Counted from the stretch's first letter, positions 38,222 through 48,748 are shown. The stretch is DNA of 64,000 bases from an uncultured Pseudomonadales bacterium (GCA_937773555.1 CALJVT010000004.1:124001-188000); one strand, 5' to 3'. The notes: generated by a model from the letters alone, not told the origin. Program-made: numbers and translations.

Positions 38222-39265
38222 ATGAGCTCAAAAACTTCTATGCAATCGCTAACGATGATCCGCCCTGATGATTGGCACCTGCACCTGCGTGACGGTGCAT
38301 TACTTTCACGAACTGTAGCTGACACTGCCTTACAATTTAACCGCGCTATGATTATGCCAAACCTCAGCCCACCTATAGTTGATACGGCTATGGCAATCGC
38401 TTACAAAGCACGTTTGGATGCTCAAAACACGTCATTAACACCGTTAATGACATTATATTTAACTGACCATACTAGCGCGCAAGAGATTCAACAGGCTTTT
38501 AATTCTGGCATAGTTAAAGCAGTCAAGCTCTATCCTGCAGGTGCCACAACTAATTCTGCAGCAGGGGTTACCAACATTGAAAATATCTATCCTGTTATAG
38601 AAAAACTTTCAGAACTTGGTATGCCATTGCTGATTCATGGGGAGGTGACTCATTCCCATGTAGACATTTTTGATCGTGAAAAAAGCTTTATTGATCAACA
38701 TTTGGAACCATTATTACAACGTTTCCCTAACTTAAAGTGTGTGTTTGAGCACATTACCACTGGTGACGCAGCTCAGTTTGTGGCTGAGTCAAGCGACTTG
38801 GTGGCGGCAACAATTACTCCCCAGCATTTGCTATACAACCGCAACGATTTATTAGCAGGAGGCATAAAGCCTCACTTATATTGTCTACCAGTGCTTAAAC
38901 GCAACACCCACCAAAAGGCTTTGCAAGCAGCAGTATCTAATGGCAGCACGAAGTTTTTTTTAGGCACAGACTCCGCCCCCCACGCCCAAGGCGATAAAGA
39001 AAGCGCATGTGGTTGTGCAGGTTGTTACTCTTCCCCAGCAGCTATTGAACTCTACGCCCAAGCCTTTGAGTCTTTTGATGCCTTGGATAAACTAGAATCT
39101 TTTGCTAGTTTAAATGGCCCAGACTTTTATGGCTTGGCGCGCAACAGTGAAACTATAACCTTAACTCGACGTAGCTGGCAGGTACCCTCTAGCCTAAGCT
39201 TTGGGGATAAGTTAATCATTCCCTTAGGTGCCGGTGAAATACTCAACTGGAAACTGGAGGCATAA
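38222..39265 (+). CDS. pyrC: Dihydroorotase (PyrC type)
   Basis: This zinc amidohydrolase of pyrimidine synthesis cyclises carbamoyl-aspartate to dihydroorotate. It has metal ligands in [10 protein letters not shown], the carboxylated lysine in [11 protein letters not shown], histidines in [10 protein letters not shown] and EHITTGDA, and the catalytic aspartate in [12 protein letters not shown]. At 347 residues from this ATG it matches E. coli PyrC (348). ATGs at 38198 and 38240 are also in frame and none has a good ribosome site, so the exact start is uncertain. rnt follows after 4 bases. Confidence 0.95.
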   Translation: MSSKTSMQSLTMIRPDDWHLHLRDGALLSRTVADTALQFNRAMIMPNLSPPIVDTAMAIAYKARLDAQNTSLTPLMTLYLTDHTSAQEIQQAFNSGIVKAVKLYPAGATTNSAAGVTNIENIYPVIEKLSELGMPLLIHGEVTHSHVDIFDREKSFIDQHLEPLLQRFPNLKCVFEHITTGDAAQFVAESSDLVAATITPQHLLYNRNDLLAGGIKPHLYCLPVLKRNTHQKALQAAVSNGSTKFFLGTDSAPHAQGDKESACGCAGCYSSPAAIELYAQAFESFDALDKLESFASLNGPDFYGLARNSETITLTRRSWQVPSSLSFGDKLIIPLGAGEILNWKLEA

Positions 39266-39269
39266 GAGC

Positions 39270-39908
39270 GTGATTAAAGATCGTTTCCGGGGCTATTTGC
39301 CCATTATTGTTGATGTAGAAACAGCCGGTTTCAATAGCCAAACGGACGCCCTTCTTGAAGCTGCCGCGGTAATCATTGGTATGGATGAAGATGGCATACT
39401 CTATGCAAAAGAAACTATAGACTGCCACATTGAGCCTTTTGAAGGTGCAAACCTAGAGGCTGCAGCTCTAGAATTTACTGGCATAGACCCATCTGACCCA
39501 GCTCGTGAAGCAATAAGTGAGCGTGAGGCATTAGATCAGTTGTTTAAACCAATACGCAAAGCATTGAAGGCCAGCGGATGTAAACGCGCTATTCTAGTGG
39601 GACATAACGCAGCCTTTGATTTGAATTTTATTAATGCAGCCGTTCATCGCTGCCAACAAAAGCGCAATCCTTTTCATCCATTTTCTTGTTTTGATACAGC
39701 GACTTTAGCAGGCTTAGCCTACGGCCAAACAGTATTGGCTAAAGCATGCGCTGCAGCTGACATTCGCTTTAGCAATCAAGACGCCCATAGCGCGCGTTAT
39801 GATGCCGAAAAAACAGCTGAATTATTCTGCACTATTGTTAATCGGTGGAAGCAATTAGGTGGCTGGCAGGCTGAAGACGACGAGTTCCCTTTTGCAGGCT
39901 TAGATTAA
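39270..39908 (+). CDS. rnt: Ribonuclease T
   Basis: This 212-residue DEDD 3'-5' exoribonuclease matures tRNA and other stable RNA 3' ends. It has Exo I with [17 protein letters not shown] near residue 14, Exo II in [11 protein letters not shown] and Exo III in [14 protein letters not shown]. It starts at GTG 39270, with GGAGG 9 bases upstream inside the end of pyrC; an earlier GTG at 39228 lies within pyrC and lacks a ribosome site. The pyrC-rnt pair is an arrangement known in Pseudomonas. Its end converges on yidD. Confidence 0.95.
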   Translation: MIKDRFRGYLPIIVDVETAGFNSQTDALLEAAAVIIGMDEDGILYAKETIDCHIEPFEGANLEAAALEFTGIDPSDPAREAISEREALDQLFKPIRKALKASGCKRAILVGHNAAFDLNFINAAVHRCQQKRNPFHPFSCFDTATLAGLAYGQTVLAKACAAADIRFSNQDAHSARYDAEKTAELFCTIVNRWKQLGGWQAEDDEFPFAGLD

Positions 39909-39914
39909 CCTTTT

Positions 39915-40205
39915 TTATTGATCGCCTGTCTTATCATTCTTAGCAGTCCATTGCGCATGTTCACAGCTGCCAGGAACGGGCTCATAGCCGCCTTTACTGA
40001 GAGGATTACAACGCACGATGCGCCAAGCTCCTAAGGCAAAACCCTTGCCTGCCCCGTGCAGTTTAATAGCCTCAATAGTGTAGCTAGAGCACGTTGGATA
40101 GTAACGACAATTACTGCCCAACAAAGGGCTTAATACGTATTGATAAGCTTTAACTAAACCAATCAACCCCTTAGAGAACATAGAAACTCGTGTGTTTTTA
40201 GCCAT
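39915..40205 (-). CDS. yidD: Membrane protein insertion efficiency factor YidD
   Basis: This 96-residue protein has the UPF0161 signature [22 protein letters not shown], then [20 protein letters not shown]. It has an N-terminal amphipathic helix and aids YidC-dependent insertion. In most bacteria it sits between rnpA and yidC. Here it follows a histidine kinase gene by 4 bases and ends against rnt, so it has moved, or this is a second copy. The sequence is intact. Confidence 0.94.
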   Translation of the reverse strand: MAKNTRVSMFSKGLIGLVKAYQYVLSPLLGSNCRYYPTCSSYTIEAIKLHGAGKGFALGAWRIVRCNPLSKGGYEPVPGSCEHAQWTAKNDKTGDQ

Positions 40206-40209
40206 TGAT

Positions 40210-42342
40210 TTATACCAGCAATACAGGTAGTTGAACCCTAAACATCACCCCTTCAGGTTGGCTCAAATTGTGAGCCGACACCGTTCCACCATGAAACTGG
40301 CTAATTAATCGTACAACAAATAAGCCAAGGCCAAAGTGGGCGTGGCCAGCGCCAGCAGTGCGAGCTGAAACCATTGAGTTAAACATGCCAGAAATAAGTT
40401 CTTGTGGAATATTTGCGCCATTATTCTCTACTTCTAGGTAGCAGTCATATTCTTGTTGATACAAGCGCACTGTAATCAAACTACCTCCAGTGCGAAAATC
40501 TCTTGCGTTATCAAGTAATTTATCCAACAGTTGCTCAATACGATAATCAACACCGGCAACATAAATCAATTTTCGATCTGCTTCGAACACCACATCTGCT
40601 GCACCGCCTAAAGTACCTGGGTTTTGATGGTGCACATAAGTTTGAACCAAATGTAACAAATTCAATTGTTCAAGTTCGTCTTCATGCAAGGCTGCTTCTA
40701 GGTTAGCTGCGTCGGCCAGCTTTTCAACAATTGCACTAATTTTAACTAACCCTCTTTGGGCACTGTCTATATAACGCTGCTGACCTTCATCCACCCCATG
40801 CATTTGCAGGTTTTCTAACGACGTCATCGTTGCGTTGAGAGGGTTATTAACCTCGTGGCGCAGCGTACGCGGCATGGTGCTCATAAATTCTTGATGCTCG
40901 TGTAGCCGAGTCACTACTCCAGAAAAACTCCGTGCCAAATCCCCAATTTCATCACCTGCACGTATTTCATTGTAAAGCTGATTTGTCTTCAACCTGCCAT
41001 CTGGATCAACCATCTGCTGTGCTTCTTTACCTAAACGCCTAATACGCATAGCTTGGCGCCATGAGAATAGCAACAAAACCAACAAAATAACTAGCATGGT
41101 CGATAAGCTAAGTAAGGCAATGTTTTCCATTGCCTGCCTCTGCAAGCTTAATATTTGTGCCGTGGACTGCTTGATAAGCACCACACCCAGCAGCTCCCCT
41201 TCTTGGTCAACAATAGGCGCAGCAACAGCAAACACCTGTTCTGTTGGCCCCTTATGCCACCGCCCACTAGCAAATTTTTTACTTAAAGCTCGGTTTAGTA
41301 AATCACGCTCCTGACTCGCCGCTTGAACTGGGTTTAGATAGGCAGGAATAGCGATAAACCAATCTAATCCTCGATTAAGCCAACTTTGAACCCGCTCAAA
41401 AACGTCTCGGGGGTTCATCTTTTCAGACTTAGGGGGGCTCACTTGCCCCACACTAGCCCGCACTTGTAAATGGTTATCGTAGATCACAATTTGAGAATCA
41501 GAACGGCTTAAACTTGACAATATTTTGTTAGCTTCAGGGGCTCGCATGGCCAATAAATTAAAGTGGCTCTCTATGGTCGTATCAGACCCTACTAAGGTTT
41601 TCAAATGACGCATTGTGCCATCTTCACTATCTACATCAGCGACTGCTAGGCCAAATTCTTGACGCTGGTTCAAAAAATATTTTGGTAACGCAAATTCAAC
41701 CAAATACCCGTCAATCAATGGGCGCATAACTGCTTGAATGATGAACGATGATGAGGGACTATAATACTGCGGTGTGGCCCAGTCTTCTTTAACGTACCAG
41801 ACTTCCATTACACCAGCCTTTGTGGCTACCATAACTAGCCGTCTTTCGTTACCATTCCGGTCAGGTAAAGTTAGCCTTAGATGATCACTCAAGTCTAATT
41901 TAGGGGTGCCTTTAATTCTTAAAACAGTTTTATCGTCTTGGATACGTACAAGGCCAAAAATGCGATCATCTTTTTCACCCAGCAATAAACTATAGCCATC
42001 TTCACTGTCTTCACCAGCACCAAAATGATTAGCGAATAATTGGTAATCTAACCATTCGCTGGTGTATCCATCAACCTTAGCCTGACCTATCAAGGGATGA
42101 CTAAAGACCACCTGCTGACTATCCAAATAGGGCAATTCAGCTAACAGATCATCTCGCCCTTGGAATAAAGTCACAATGCCTCGGGCCAACTGTTCTTGAG
42201 CCTGGGTTTGGCCTTCAATCATGAACACGCGAGATTCTGCTACAAAACGGTAGGATAACCATGGAATACTTATCAACACCAAAGCAAAAACTAGTACTTG
42301 GGTATTAAACCGAAACCGTGGGCGCCTTATGCTAAAAGCCAT
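40210..42342 (-). CDS. Membrane sensor histidine kinase, proteobacterial dedicated sortase-type
   Basis: This 710-residue kinase has membrane helices at about 14-30 and 408-427. Between them is a large periplasmic sensor region whose first part (about 80-245; [13 protein letters not shown] and [13 protein letters not shown]) looks like a CBM9/DOMON-type beta-sandwich. HAMP, HisKA with phospho-acceptor H496 ([10 protein letters not shown]) and HATPase with LLDNARDF and [12 protein letters not shown] follow. Domain order and length match the kinase of the dedicated sortase system defined by TIGR03785; I recall this from the family description and could not search. It overlaps its regulator by one base. 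No sortase or target is in the window. Confidence 0.85.
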   Translation of the reverse strand: MAFSIRRPRFRFNTQVLVFALVLISIPWLSYRFVAESRVFMIEGQTQAQEQLARGIVTLFQGRDDLLAELPYLDSQQVVFSHPLIGQAKVDGYTSEWLDYQLFANHFGAGEDSEDGYSLLLGEKDDRIFGLVRIQDDKTVLRIKGTPKLDLSDHLRLTLPDRNGNERRLVMVATKAGVMEVWYVKEDWATPQYYSPSSSFIIQAVMRPLIDGYLVEFALPKYFLNQRQEFGLAVADVDSEDGTMRHLKTLVGSDTTIESHFNLLAMRAPEANKILSSLSRSDSQIVIYDNHLQVRASVGQVSPPKSEKMNPRDVFERVQSWLNRGLDWFIAIPAYLNPVQAASQERDLLNRALSKKFASGRWHKGPTEQVFAVAAPIVDQEGELLGVVLIKQSTAQILSLQRQAMENIALLSLSTMLVILLVLLLFSWRQAMRIRRLGKEAQQMVDPDGRLKTNQLYNEIRAGDEIGDLARSFSGVVTRLHEHQEFMSTMPRTLRHEVNNPLNATMTSLENLQMHGVDEGQQRYIDSAQRGLVKISAIVEKLADAANLEAALHEDELEQLNLLHLVQTYVHHQNPGTLGGAADVVFEADRKLIYVAGVDYRIEQLLDKLLDNARDFRTGGSLITVRLYQQEYDCYLEVENNGANIPQELISGMFNSMVSARTAGAGHAHFGLGLFVVRLISQFHGGTVSAHNLSQPEGVMFRVQLPVLLV

Positions 42343-43046
42343 TAACGTTCAGACCAGCGATAACCCATACCATACTCTGATTTTATGGCATCAAATTGAG
42401 CATCTATGGCTTTTACCTTACGTTTTATATTACGAATGTGGGTACTGATGGTGTTGTTAGACACGTAGTGTTGATGGGTGGCTTGAGCCAATATGTCATA
42501 GGTTAGAATATGGCCTGGTCTGCGCGTTAGTGCTTCGATCATACGGAACTCTGTCAACGTTAGGCCTTCTATTTCTTGGTCTCGCCATTTAGCCTGGCGA
42601 CTTTCTTCAAGGAGCTGGAGATGACCTATTTCGCGAACACTTTGATCATCCGCTTCTGCCGTCACCACTCTGATATCACTTAAGCGTATAAGTGTTGCTA
42701 CTTTTTCTGCTAAAAAGTCTAACGATACCGGTTTGGGTTGATAATCCCATGCGCCCATTCTCAAGCCTAAAATTCGGTCAATTTCACCCACTCTTTCGGT
42801 GAGAAATAACACCGGAAGGTCTGGATGAATTTTTAGTAAGGCAGCACACAACTGAAACCCAGCATCAATGTTGTCATCCATAATAATGTCAAGTATTACT
42901 AAATCTGGACGTTGTTGCTTTAACCCCGCCTCTGCCTGCTCTTTGCCAGCGTATGCCGTTACTCGATAACCACGTTGCTCCAGCGCAAATTGATAGTTAT
43001 CTCGCTGGTCTCGGTCATCTTCTACAATTATAATGTGCTTGGCCAA
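42342..43046 (-). CDS. Response regulator with OmpR-type DNA-binding domain
   Basis: This 234-residue regulator has a receiver domain with acidic pocket E9/D10/D11, phospho-acceptor D53 (LVILDIIMDD) and the switch lysine in YQPKPVSL near 108. A winged helix (GLTLTEFRMIEALTRRPGHILTYDIL, then NTISTHIRNIKRKV) follows. The DIIMDDNIDAGFQL segment resembles the regulator paired with sortase-system kinases (TIGR03787). It is directly upstream of the kinase and 19 bases downstream of trpS, so trpS-regulator-kinase-yidD may be one transcript. Target genes are unknown. Confidence 0.88.
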   Translation of the reverse strand: MAKHIIIVEDDRDQRDNYQFALEQRGYRVTAYAGKEQAEAGLKQQRPDLVILDIIMDDNIDAGFQLCAALLKIHPDLPVLFLTERVGEIDRILGLRMGAWDYQPKPVSLDFLAEKVATLIRLSDIRVVTAEADDQSVREIGHLQLLEESRQAKWRDQEIEGLTLTEFRMIEALTRRPGHILTYDILAQATHQHYVSNNTISTHIRNIKRKVKAIDAQFDAIKSEYGMGYRWSER

Positions 43047-43065
43047 AGGCGACTCCTTAACTTGG

Positions 43066-44388
43066 CTAACTCGTTAACCGTTGCTCAAGTAATTCACGGG
43101 TTTGCTGCAGTGTTTTTTTGGCTTTCTTTTTTGCACCATCAATTTGCGTTTGTAAGCCTGCAAGTAACTCTTCACCTGCTGCCTTAGGGTCATTGCTAAT
43201 GTTGATGGCATTGATCAAATCATCTACCTTTAAGGCCAACTGCCGGGCCTCTTGATCCGCCCTTTGTTTTGCAATTTCCATGGCTTTAGCTTTACCAGCA
43301 TTTACCTTGGCTTGCTCTTCTTGAGTAAGTTCTTTTTTCGCTTTAGTCGACGCCTGCTTTGCACCTAGGTCACCGACCAAAGACATAATTCCCACAGCTG
43401 AGCGCAAACGCTGCATAAACGGTTCGCTTTGAGCGCGCGCTTTAGCCGCGCCTTTTTGTAGTTCAGATTCGATGTAGGCCGGGTCTGTAATAATTTCGTC
43501 ATACCGCTTGCGAGCTGGGCTTAGGTAATCGTTAAGATACTCAAACAATTGCCCCTTCATGTCTCCCCAACCTATGCCGTTGGCATAAGCTTTACGTATC
43601 ATCAGGGTTTCTTCCTGGCTAGCAAAGGCACTATAAATTTCAAACAAAGTGCAGGTATCTGGGTCCTTCACTTCACCGGGTTGCAAGCTATTTGTTGTTA
43701 TTTGAAAGATCAGTTTCTTTAGTTCATCAGCGGGCGCAAATAAAGGAATAATATTGCCATAGCTTTTACTCATTTTCCGGCCATCAAGGCCTGACAAAAC
43801 TTTTGCCTCACCTTCATCCACCATAGCTTCAGGCAACACAAAGTGTTCTCCATAAGTATGATTAAAACGCATAGCAATGTCTCGGCACATCTCAATATGT
43901 TGAATTTGGTCTTTGCCAACCGGGATATGGTGGGCATTAAACATTAATATATCGGCTGCCATTAATATAGGATAACTATACAAACCCATACTAATACCTT
44001 GATCTAAGTCAGCACTAGATTGACGTTGGTTCTCGTCTACAGAAGCTTTATATGCGTGGGCTCTGTTCATCATACCTTTGGCGGTCATACACGTTAAAAA
44101 CCACGCAAGCTGAGGTATTTCTGGGATGTCAGATTGACGATAAAATGTGGCTTTATCGGTATCTAAACCTAATGCTAGCCAAATGGCAGCAATTTCTCGG
44201 CCAGAACGATGAACTGTTTGAGGGTCTTGGCATTTGATCAGCGCATGATAATCAGCGAGAAAATAAAAGCTATCTGTGTCCACTTGTTGACTGGCAGCCA
44301 CCGCAGGCTTGAGTGCACCTAAGTAATTACCTAAATGGGGTGTTCCGGTCGTAGTGATGCCTGTGAGCACACGTTGTTTGGCTTGCAT
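43066..44388 (-). CDS. trpS: Tryptophan--tRNA ligase
   Basis: This class I aminoacyl-tRNA synthetase has the HIGH-type motif in TTGTPHLGNYLGA near residue 14 and KMSKS in DGRKMSKSYGN near residue 206. It is 440 residues, about 100 longer than the E. coli enzyme. The extra is a Lys/Ala/Gln-rich C-terminal helical extension (after about residue 335), also seen in Pseudomonas-type TrpS. Divergent from msrA across 277 bases that hold no other gene. Confidence 0.95.
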   Translation of the reverse strand: MQAKQRVLTGITTTGTPHLGNYLGALKPAVAASQQVDTDSFYFLADYHALIKCQDPQTVHRSGREIAAIWLALGLDTDKATFYRQSDIPEIPQLAWFLTCMTAKGMMNRAHAYKASVDENQRQSSADLDQGISMGLYSYPILMAADILMFNAHHIPVGKDQIQHIEMCRDIAMRFNHTYGEHFVLPEAMVDEGEAKVLSGLDGRKMSKSYGNIIPLFAPADELKKLIFQITTNSLQPGEVKDPDTCTLFEIYSAFASQEETLMIRKAYANGIGWGDMKGQLFEYLNDYLSPARKRYDEIITDPAYIESELQKGAAKARAQSEPFMQRLRSAVGIMSLVGDLGAKQASTKAKKELTQEEQAKVNAGKAKAMEIAKQRADQEARQLALKVDDLINAINISNDPKAAGEELLAGLQTQIDGAKKKAKKTLQQTRELLEQRLTS

Positions 44389-44665
44389 TGGTTGAGTCTA
44401 CTATTACAAATTGAACTAGCATTATACACAGCCCCATACCCCTGCGTTAGCCTTAAGCTATGGATAAGGAAAGTTAGATTATTTTGCGCTTAACCAAACC
44501 CTTTTATTACCAAATTTTGATACAAAAATGGGACTCATGAACATTTTTATGTAACTAACCAGAGTAAAAATATGTCAACCTAAGGTGATGTCTTTTAAAT
44601 TACCTTGCTTCGATTTCATTGCCCCGTTAAGGTACTAGGCTGATCCTATTTACCGAGGCAATTTC

Positions 44666-45139
44666 ATGGAACAATTAGCTACATTTGGCGCAGGATGCTT
44701 TTGGGGTGTAGAAGCCCTATTTGCCGAGCAACAAGGTGTCACATCTACTACTGTGGGTTACATGGGTGGACATACCGCACGAGTCACTTATAATGATATA
44801 TGCCAAGGTGATACAGGGCACGCTGAAGTGGTACAGATTTGCTTCAATGACAGCGTGATAACATACTCGCAGTTGTTACAACTGTTCTGGCAAAACCATA
44901 ATCCAACTACGCCAAACCAACAAGGACCAGATTTTGGTACACAATACCGTTCAGTTGTGTTTTACCATGACCAAAGTCAACAGCAGCAGGCCGTTGAAAT
45001 GCACCAAACACTCAATAACATGGGCTTATTTAAAGCGCCCGTAATCACTATTATTGAAGCTGCAAACCAATATCACCTAGCAGAAGATTACCATCAGCAA
45101 TACTTGTTAAAGCGTGGTAAAGCAAGCTGTTCTTTATAA
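44666..45139 (+). CDS. msrA: Peptide methionine (S)-S-oxide reductase
   Basis: This 157-residue MsrA has the catalytic cysteine and signature in GAGCFWGVEALF near residue 9, YMGGHTARVTYNDIC, and the active-site block FWQNHNPTTPNQQGPDFGTQYRS. The resolving cysteine may be the one near the C-terminus (KASCSL). It repairs oxidised methionine. It is shorter than E. coli MsrA (212) but in the normal range for the compact form. It stands alone upstream of the flavoprotein gene at 45302. Confidence 0.95.
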   Translation: MEQLATFGAGCFWGVEALFAEQQGVTSTTVGYMGGHTARVTYNDICQGDTGHAEVVQICFNDSVITYSQLLQLFWQNHNPTTPNQQGPDFGTQYRSVVFYHDQSQQQQAVEMHQTLNNMGLFKAPVITIIEAANQYHLAEDYHQQYLLKRGKASCSL

Positions 45140-45301
45140 CGAGCCAAAGCCATTGCCCCAAGAGGTCTCTTGTTTCGTTAGTGTGAGTCGCTTTTTGACA
45201 AGTTAGCTCCAGTACCCATGGGTAAAATTTGCTCGTTATTTTTTGCTCAATGGCAATCGTGCTCATTGGGCTACTTACCCTTTCTTCGGGAGCAAACACA
45301 C

Positions 45302-47827
45302 ATGAAATCTTCTGCTAAAGTCGTCGTTATCGGCGGTGGTGTTGTCGGCGCAGGCACTTTGTACCACTTAGCCAAAAAAGGCTGGACCGACGTGGTGTTG
45401 GTTGAACGTAAAGAACTTACCTCCGGCTCTACATGGCACGCAGCTGGTTTGCTACCTCTTTTCAACATGAGCTATTCTGTGGGTAAGTTGCACCAGTACT
45501 CCGTGGACTTTTACCATGAGCTTGAAAAAGAAACTGGCATGAGTGTAGGCTTCTCTGTGGTGTCTAACATCCGTTTAGCTAACTGCGAATACCGCATGGA
45601 CGAATATAAGTATTACGCTGGAGTTGCTAAAACCGTAGGTGTTCAGACTAAGTTTCTAACACCTGAGCAAGTCAAGGAAGTTTGGCCTCTGTGCAACACA
45701 GAAGGTTTACTCGGTGCGATTCAGCATCCAGATGATGGTTATATTCAGCCGGCTGACCTCACTCAAGCACTGTGTAAAGGTGCCAGAGATATGGGTGCCG
45801 AAATTTATCGCTTTACCTCAGTAACTGCAATTGAGCAACAAGTAGATCACACTTGGATTGTTAAGACTGATAAGGGTGATATTGCCTGTGACCACGTAGT
45901 ATCTTGTACTGGCAGCTTTGCCCGCAAAACAGGTGAAATGGTTGGCCTAGACATTCCTGTAATCCCAGTAGAACATCAATTCATTGTTACCGAGCCTCAT
46001 CCAGAAATTTTGGAGCGAAAGAAGCAAGGATTGCCAGAAATGGGTGTATTACGAGAATCAGATGGCGGCTACTATCTACGAGAAGAAGCAGGCGGTTTGC
46101 TCCTAGGCCCCTATGAAAAAGGCGCACCTTGTGTTTACGTTGACGGCCCCGCCGATGACTGTGAATACGAGCTATTTAACGAAGAGTTAGATCGTTTAAT
46201 GCCCCACATTGAATTCTGTATGAATCGGGTACCTGCCTTTGCCGAAGTGGGTGTTAAGGAAGTTTATAATGGTGCAATAGCCTACACACCAGACGGAAAC
46301 CCTATCGTAGGCCCAGCTCCTGGCCTTAAAAACTTCTGGCTTAATGAAGGTCACTCCTTCGGCATCACCGCTGCTGGTGGCGCTGGATGGCAGTTGGCTG
46401 AGTGGATGATCGATGGTGAGCCTACCGTAGACATGATGGGTGTAGACCCTCGTCGATTTGGCCCTTATGCGACGCGGGGTTATCTGAAGGAAAAAAACCA
46501 AGAAGCTTACGCTAATGTATTCACTACACACTACCCAGACGAGGAACGTGAAGCCGCTCGCCCACTCAAGACCACCCCATGTTATGACCGCATGAAAGCT
46601 CTAGGAGCGGTATTTGGTAGTGTTTATGGTTGGGAACGTCCTAATTGGTTTATGCCCAACAAAGACTACGCACTAACTGCGGAAGAATTGGCAACAGACA
46701 ATGTCGATCAGGTATTGTGGAACCAAAACTTCTCTGAGCCTCTTGATGGTGGACCTATTGTAGAAAAAAACTCATTCCGTCGCTCTAACTACCATGAGTT
46801 TGTAGGAAACGAATGTAAGCATGTCACTGAAAACGTAGGTTTACTAGACATGTCTGCTTTTGCTAAAGCAATTGTTAAAGGTCCAGGTGCAGAAGCATGG
46901 TTGGAGTACATTTTTGCTAACAAAATGCCAAAAACAATTGGCCGTATCTCGCTGGTGCACATGTTGACGCTCAATGGTGGTGTACGCTCTGAATATACGG
47001 TGTACAAAACGGGCCCCCAGAGTTACTACCTTGTATCTGCTGGTGCCTTTGAAACTCACGACCACGATTACCTATTTAAGCTTAAACCGAAAGATGGTAG
47101 CGTAGATGTTCAACGTGTCACTACCAATACTGGCGTTCTAGTATTGGCTGGCCCACGTTCACGCGAAGTGTTACAAAAAATTACAGACACTGACCTATCT
47201 AATGATAGTTTCAAGTGGCTCACTGGCAAGAAGATTAACGTAGGTTATGCTACAGCCGAAGCTTTGCGTGTTAACTTTGTAGGCGAATTAGGTTGGGAAT
47301 TGCATCACCCTATTGAAATGCAAAACTACATCTTTGATGAGGTTATGAAAGCGGGTGCCGAGTTTGATATCAAGCCATTTGGTATTCGCGCTATGGACAG
47401 CATGCGTTTAGAAAAATCTTATCGTTTAATCCCTCGTGAAATGTCGATTGAATATTCTGCAGTGGAATCTGCCCTGGGCCGTTTTATTCGTTTAGACAAA
47501 GAAGGCGACTTTATTGGTAAAGATGCACTGATGGCGTGGGAAAAGCGCGGCGCTAAAAACGCCTTTGCCACTATTGAGGTCCACGGTGTAACTGATGCGG
47601 ACGCTCGTGGTTCTGAAGCAATTTATAAGGACGGTGAACTAGTAGGCCGTGCAACTTCTGGCGGTTATGGCTGGCGCGTCGGCAAATCACTTGCCCTTGG
47701 CATGGTGCAACCAGAACTTGCCATTATTGGCACCGAACTTGAAATAGAAATTTTGGGGGAGATGTACCAAGCGACTGTGGTTGAAGAGTCACCCTTCGAC
47801 CCAACAAATTTCAAATTGCGCGCTTAA
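45302..47827 (+). CDS. FAD-dependent dimethylglycine/sarcosine dehydrogenase-like protein with GcvT domain
   Basis: This 841-residue protein has an N-terminal DAO-type FAD domain with GGGVVGAGTLYHLA near residue 11 and SGSTWHAAGL near residue 41, whose H46 matches the covalent flavin histidine of dimethylglycine dehydrogenase. A central FAO domain follows. A C-terminal GcvT aminomethyltransferase-like tetrahydrofolate-binding module (about 430-841; EFVGNECKHVTENVGLLDMSAFAK) completes it. The family demethylates N-methylated glycines, passing formaldehyde to folate and electrons to ETF, and etfBA follows 165 bases later. The substrate is not certain. GGAG 10 bases upstream and the family N-terminus support this ATG over 45218. 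Confidence 0.88.
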   Translation: MKSSAKVVVIGGGVVGAGTLYHLAKKGWTDVVLVERKELTSGSTWHAAGLLPLFNMSYSVGKLHQYSVDFYHELEKETGMSVGFSVVSNIRLANCEYRMDEYKYYAGVAKTVGVQTKFLTPEQVKEVWPLCNTEGLLGAIQHPDDGYIQPADLTQALCKGARDMGAEIYRFTSVTAIEQQVDHTWIVKTDKGDIACDHVVSCTGSFARKTGEMVGLDIPVIPVEHQFIVTEPHPEILERKKQGLPEMGVLRESDGGYYLREEAGGLLLGPYEKGAPCVYVDGPADDCEYELFNEELDRLMPHIEFCMNRVPAFAEVGVKEVYNGAIAYTPDGNPIVGPAPGLKNFWLNEGHSFGITAAGGAGWQLAEWMIDGEPTVDMMGVDPRRFGPYATRGYLKEKNQEAYANVFTTHYPDEEREAARPLKTTPCYDRMKALGAVFGSVYGWERPNWFMPNKDYALTAEELATDNVDQVLWNQNFSEPLDGGPIVEKNSFRRSNYHEFVGNECKHVTENVGLLDMSAFAKAIVKGPGAEAWLEYIFANKMPKTIGRISLVHMLTLNGGVRSEYTVYKTGPQSYYLVSAGAFETHDHDYLFKLKPKDGSVDVQRVTTNTGVLVLAGPRSREVLQKITDTDLSNDSFKWLTGKKINVGYATAEALRVNFVGELGWELHHPIEMQNYIFDEVMKAGAEFDIKPFGIRAMDSMRLEKSYRLIPREMSIEYSAVESALGRFIRLDKEGDFIGKDALMAWEKRGAKNAFATIEVHGVTDADARGSEAIYKDGELVGRATSGGYGWRVGKSLALGMVQPELAIIGTELEIEILGEMYQATVVEESPFDPTNFKLRA

Positions 47828-47919
47828 TCAGTTAACGTAATAATAGGTAAAAGGTATGGCCGAAGGTATTTATTTAACTTTGGCCAAGCTTTTATTCAGA
47901 GCAACATTGACTTCTGTGT

Positions 47920-47944
47920 AGGCAGGTTTAAACTGCCTGCTTTT
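47920..47944 (+). terminator. Short hairpin with U-run between flavoprotein gene and etfB
   Basis: AGGCAG (47920-47925) pairs with CTGCCT (47933-47938) over a 7-base loop, followed by GC and a TTTT run. The stem is short, so this could be a weak or attenuating terminator separating the dehydrogenase from etfBA. Confidence 0.5.
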
Positions 47945-47992
47945 ATTAGCATTAGCAAAGGCTAACGCTACCCTTTTTATTAAAGTGAGATC

Positions 47993-48748
47993 ATGTCCAT
48001 GAAAGTTTTAGTTGGCGTAAAGCGCGTACTAGACCCTCAGGTCAAGGCCCGGGTCAAGGCAGACAAATCAGGTATAGACCTAACCAATGCCAAAATGACC
48101 ATGAATCCGTTTTGCGAAAATGCTGTAGAAGAAGCTATTCGTCTGCGTGAAGCAGGCACCGTAGAAGAAGTTGTGGCATTATCCATCGGCGCAGCCAAGT
48201 CAGAAGAAACACTGCGTAACGCCCTAGCATTGGGTGCAGATCGTGCGATTTTAGTTCTTACTGATGACGTTTTAGAGCCTTTAGCTATAGCTAAAATAAT
48301 TAAAGCAATGGTTGAAAAAGAGAATCCTGACTTAGTTTTAGTTGGCAAGCAGGCCATCGATGACGAATGCAATCAAACGGGGCAGATGGTCTCAGCACTT
48401 TTAGGTTGGCCGCAAGCCACCTTTGCGTCGAAGTTAGAAATAGTTGACGGTACCGCTCAGGTAACGCGAGAAGTAGACTCAGGCCTAGAAACCATTAACG
48501 TTAACATGCCAGCAGTGATCTCCGCAGATCTTCGTTTAAACGAACCACGCTACGCCTCTTTACCTAATGTAATGAAAGCTAAGCGAAAACCACTGGAAAA
48601 GATAGACATTAGCGACTTAGGCTTAGATACGGCTAACCGCATGACAACTCTTGAAGTGATGGAGCCGCCTGCACGCGCATCTGGTGTGATGGTTGAAAAT
48701 GTTGCCGAATTAGTTGAAAAACTACGTAACGAAGCTAAAGTTATTTAA
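47993..48748 (+). CDS. etfB: Electron transfer flavoprotein, beta subunit
   Basis: This 251-residue ETF beta subunit has [13 protein letters not shown] at the N-terminus, the AMP-binding region [21 protein letters not shown] near residue 118, and the ETF recognition-loop segment [21 protein letters not shown]. With EtfA it takes electrons from acyl-CoA and N-methyl dehydrogenases and delivers them to ETF:ubiquinone oxidoreductase, which is not in the window. The ATGs at 47993 and 47999 are both possible. It is followed by etfA after 10 bases. Confidence 0.95.
   Translation: MSMKVLVGVKRVLDPQVKARVKADKSGIDLTNAKMTMNPFCENAVEEAIRLREAGTVEEVVALSIGAAKSEETLRNALALGADRAILVLTDDVLEPLAIAKIIKAMVEKENPDLVLVGKQAIDDECNQTGQMVSALLGWPQATFASKLEIVDGTAQVTREVDSGLETINVNMPAVISADLRLNEPRYASLPNVMKAKRKPLEKIDISDLGLDTANRMTTLEVMEPPARASGVMVENVAELVEKLRNEAKVI

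Noticed and set aside
45195-45200. Perfect TTGACA as a promoter for the dimethylglycine-dehydrogenase-like gene
   Set aside because: The only -10-like sequence (TAAAAT) lies 22 bases away, too far for a normal sigma-70 promoter.
45302-47827. DMSP demethylase DmdA
   Set aside because: DmdA is a single GcvT-fold protein of about 370 residues; this product has 841 residues with an N-terminal FAD oxidoreductase domain.
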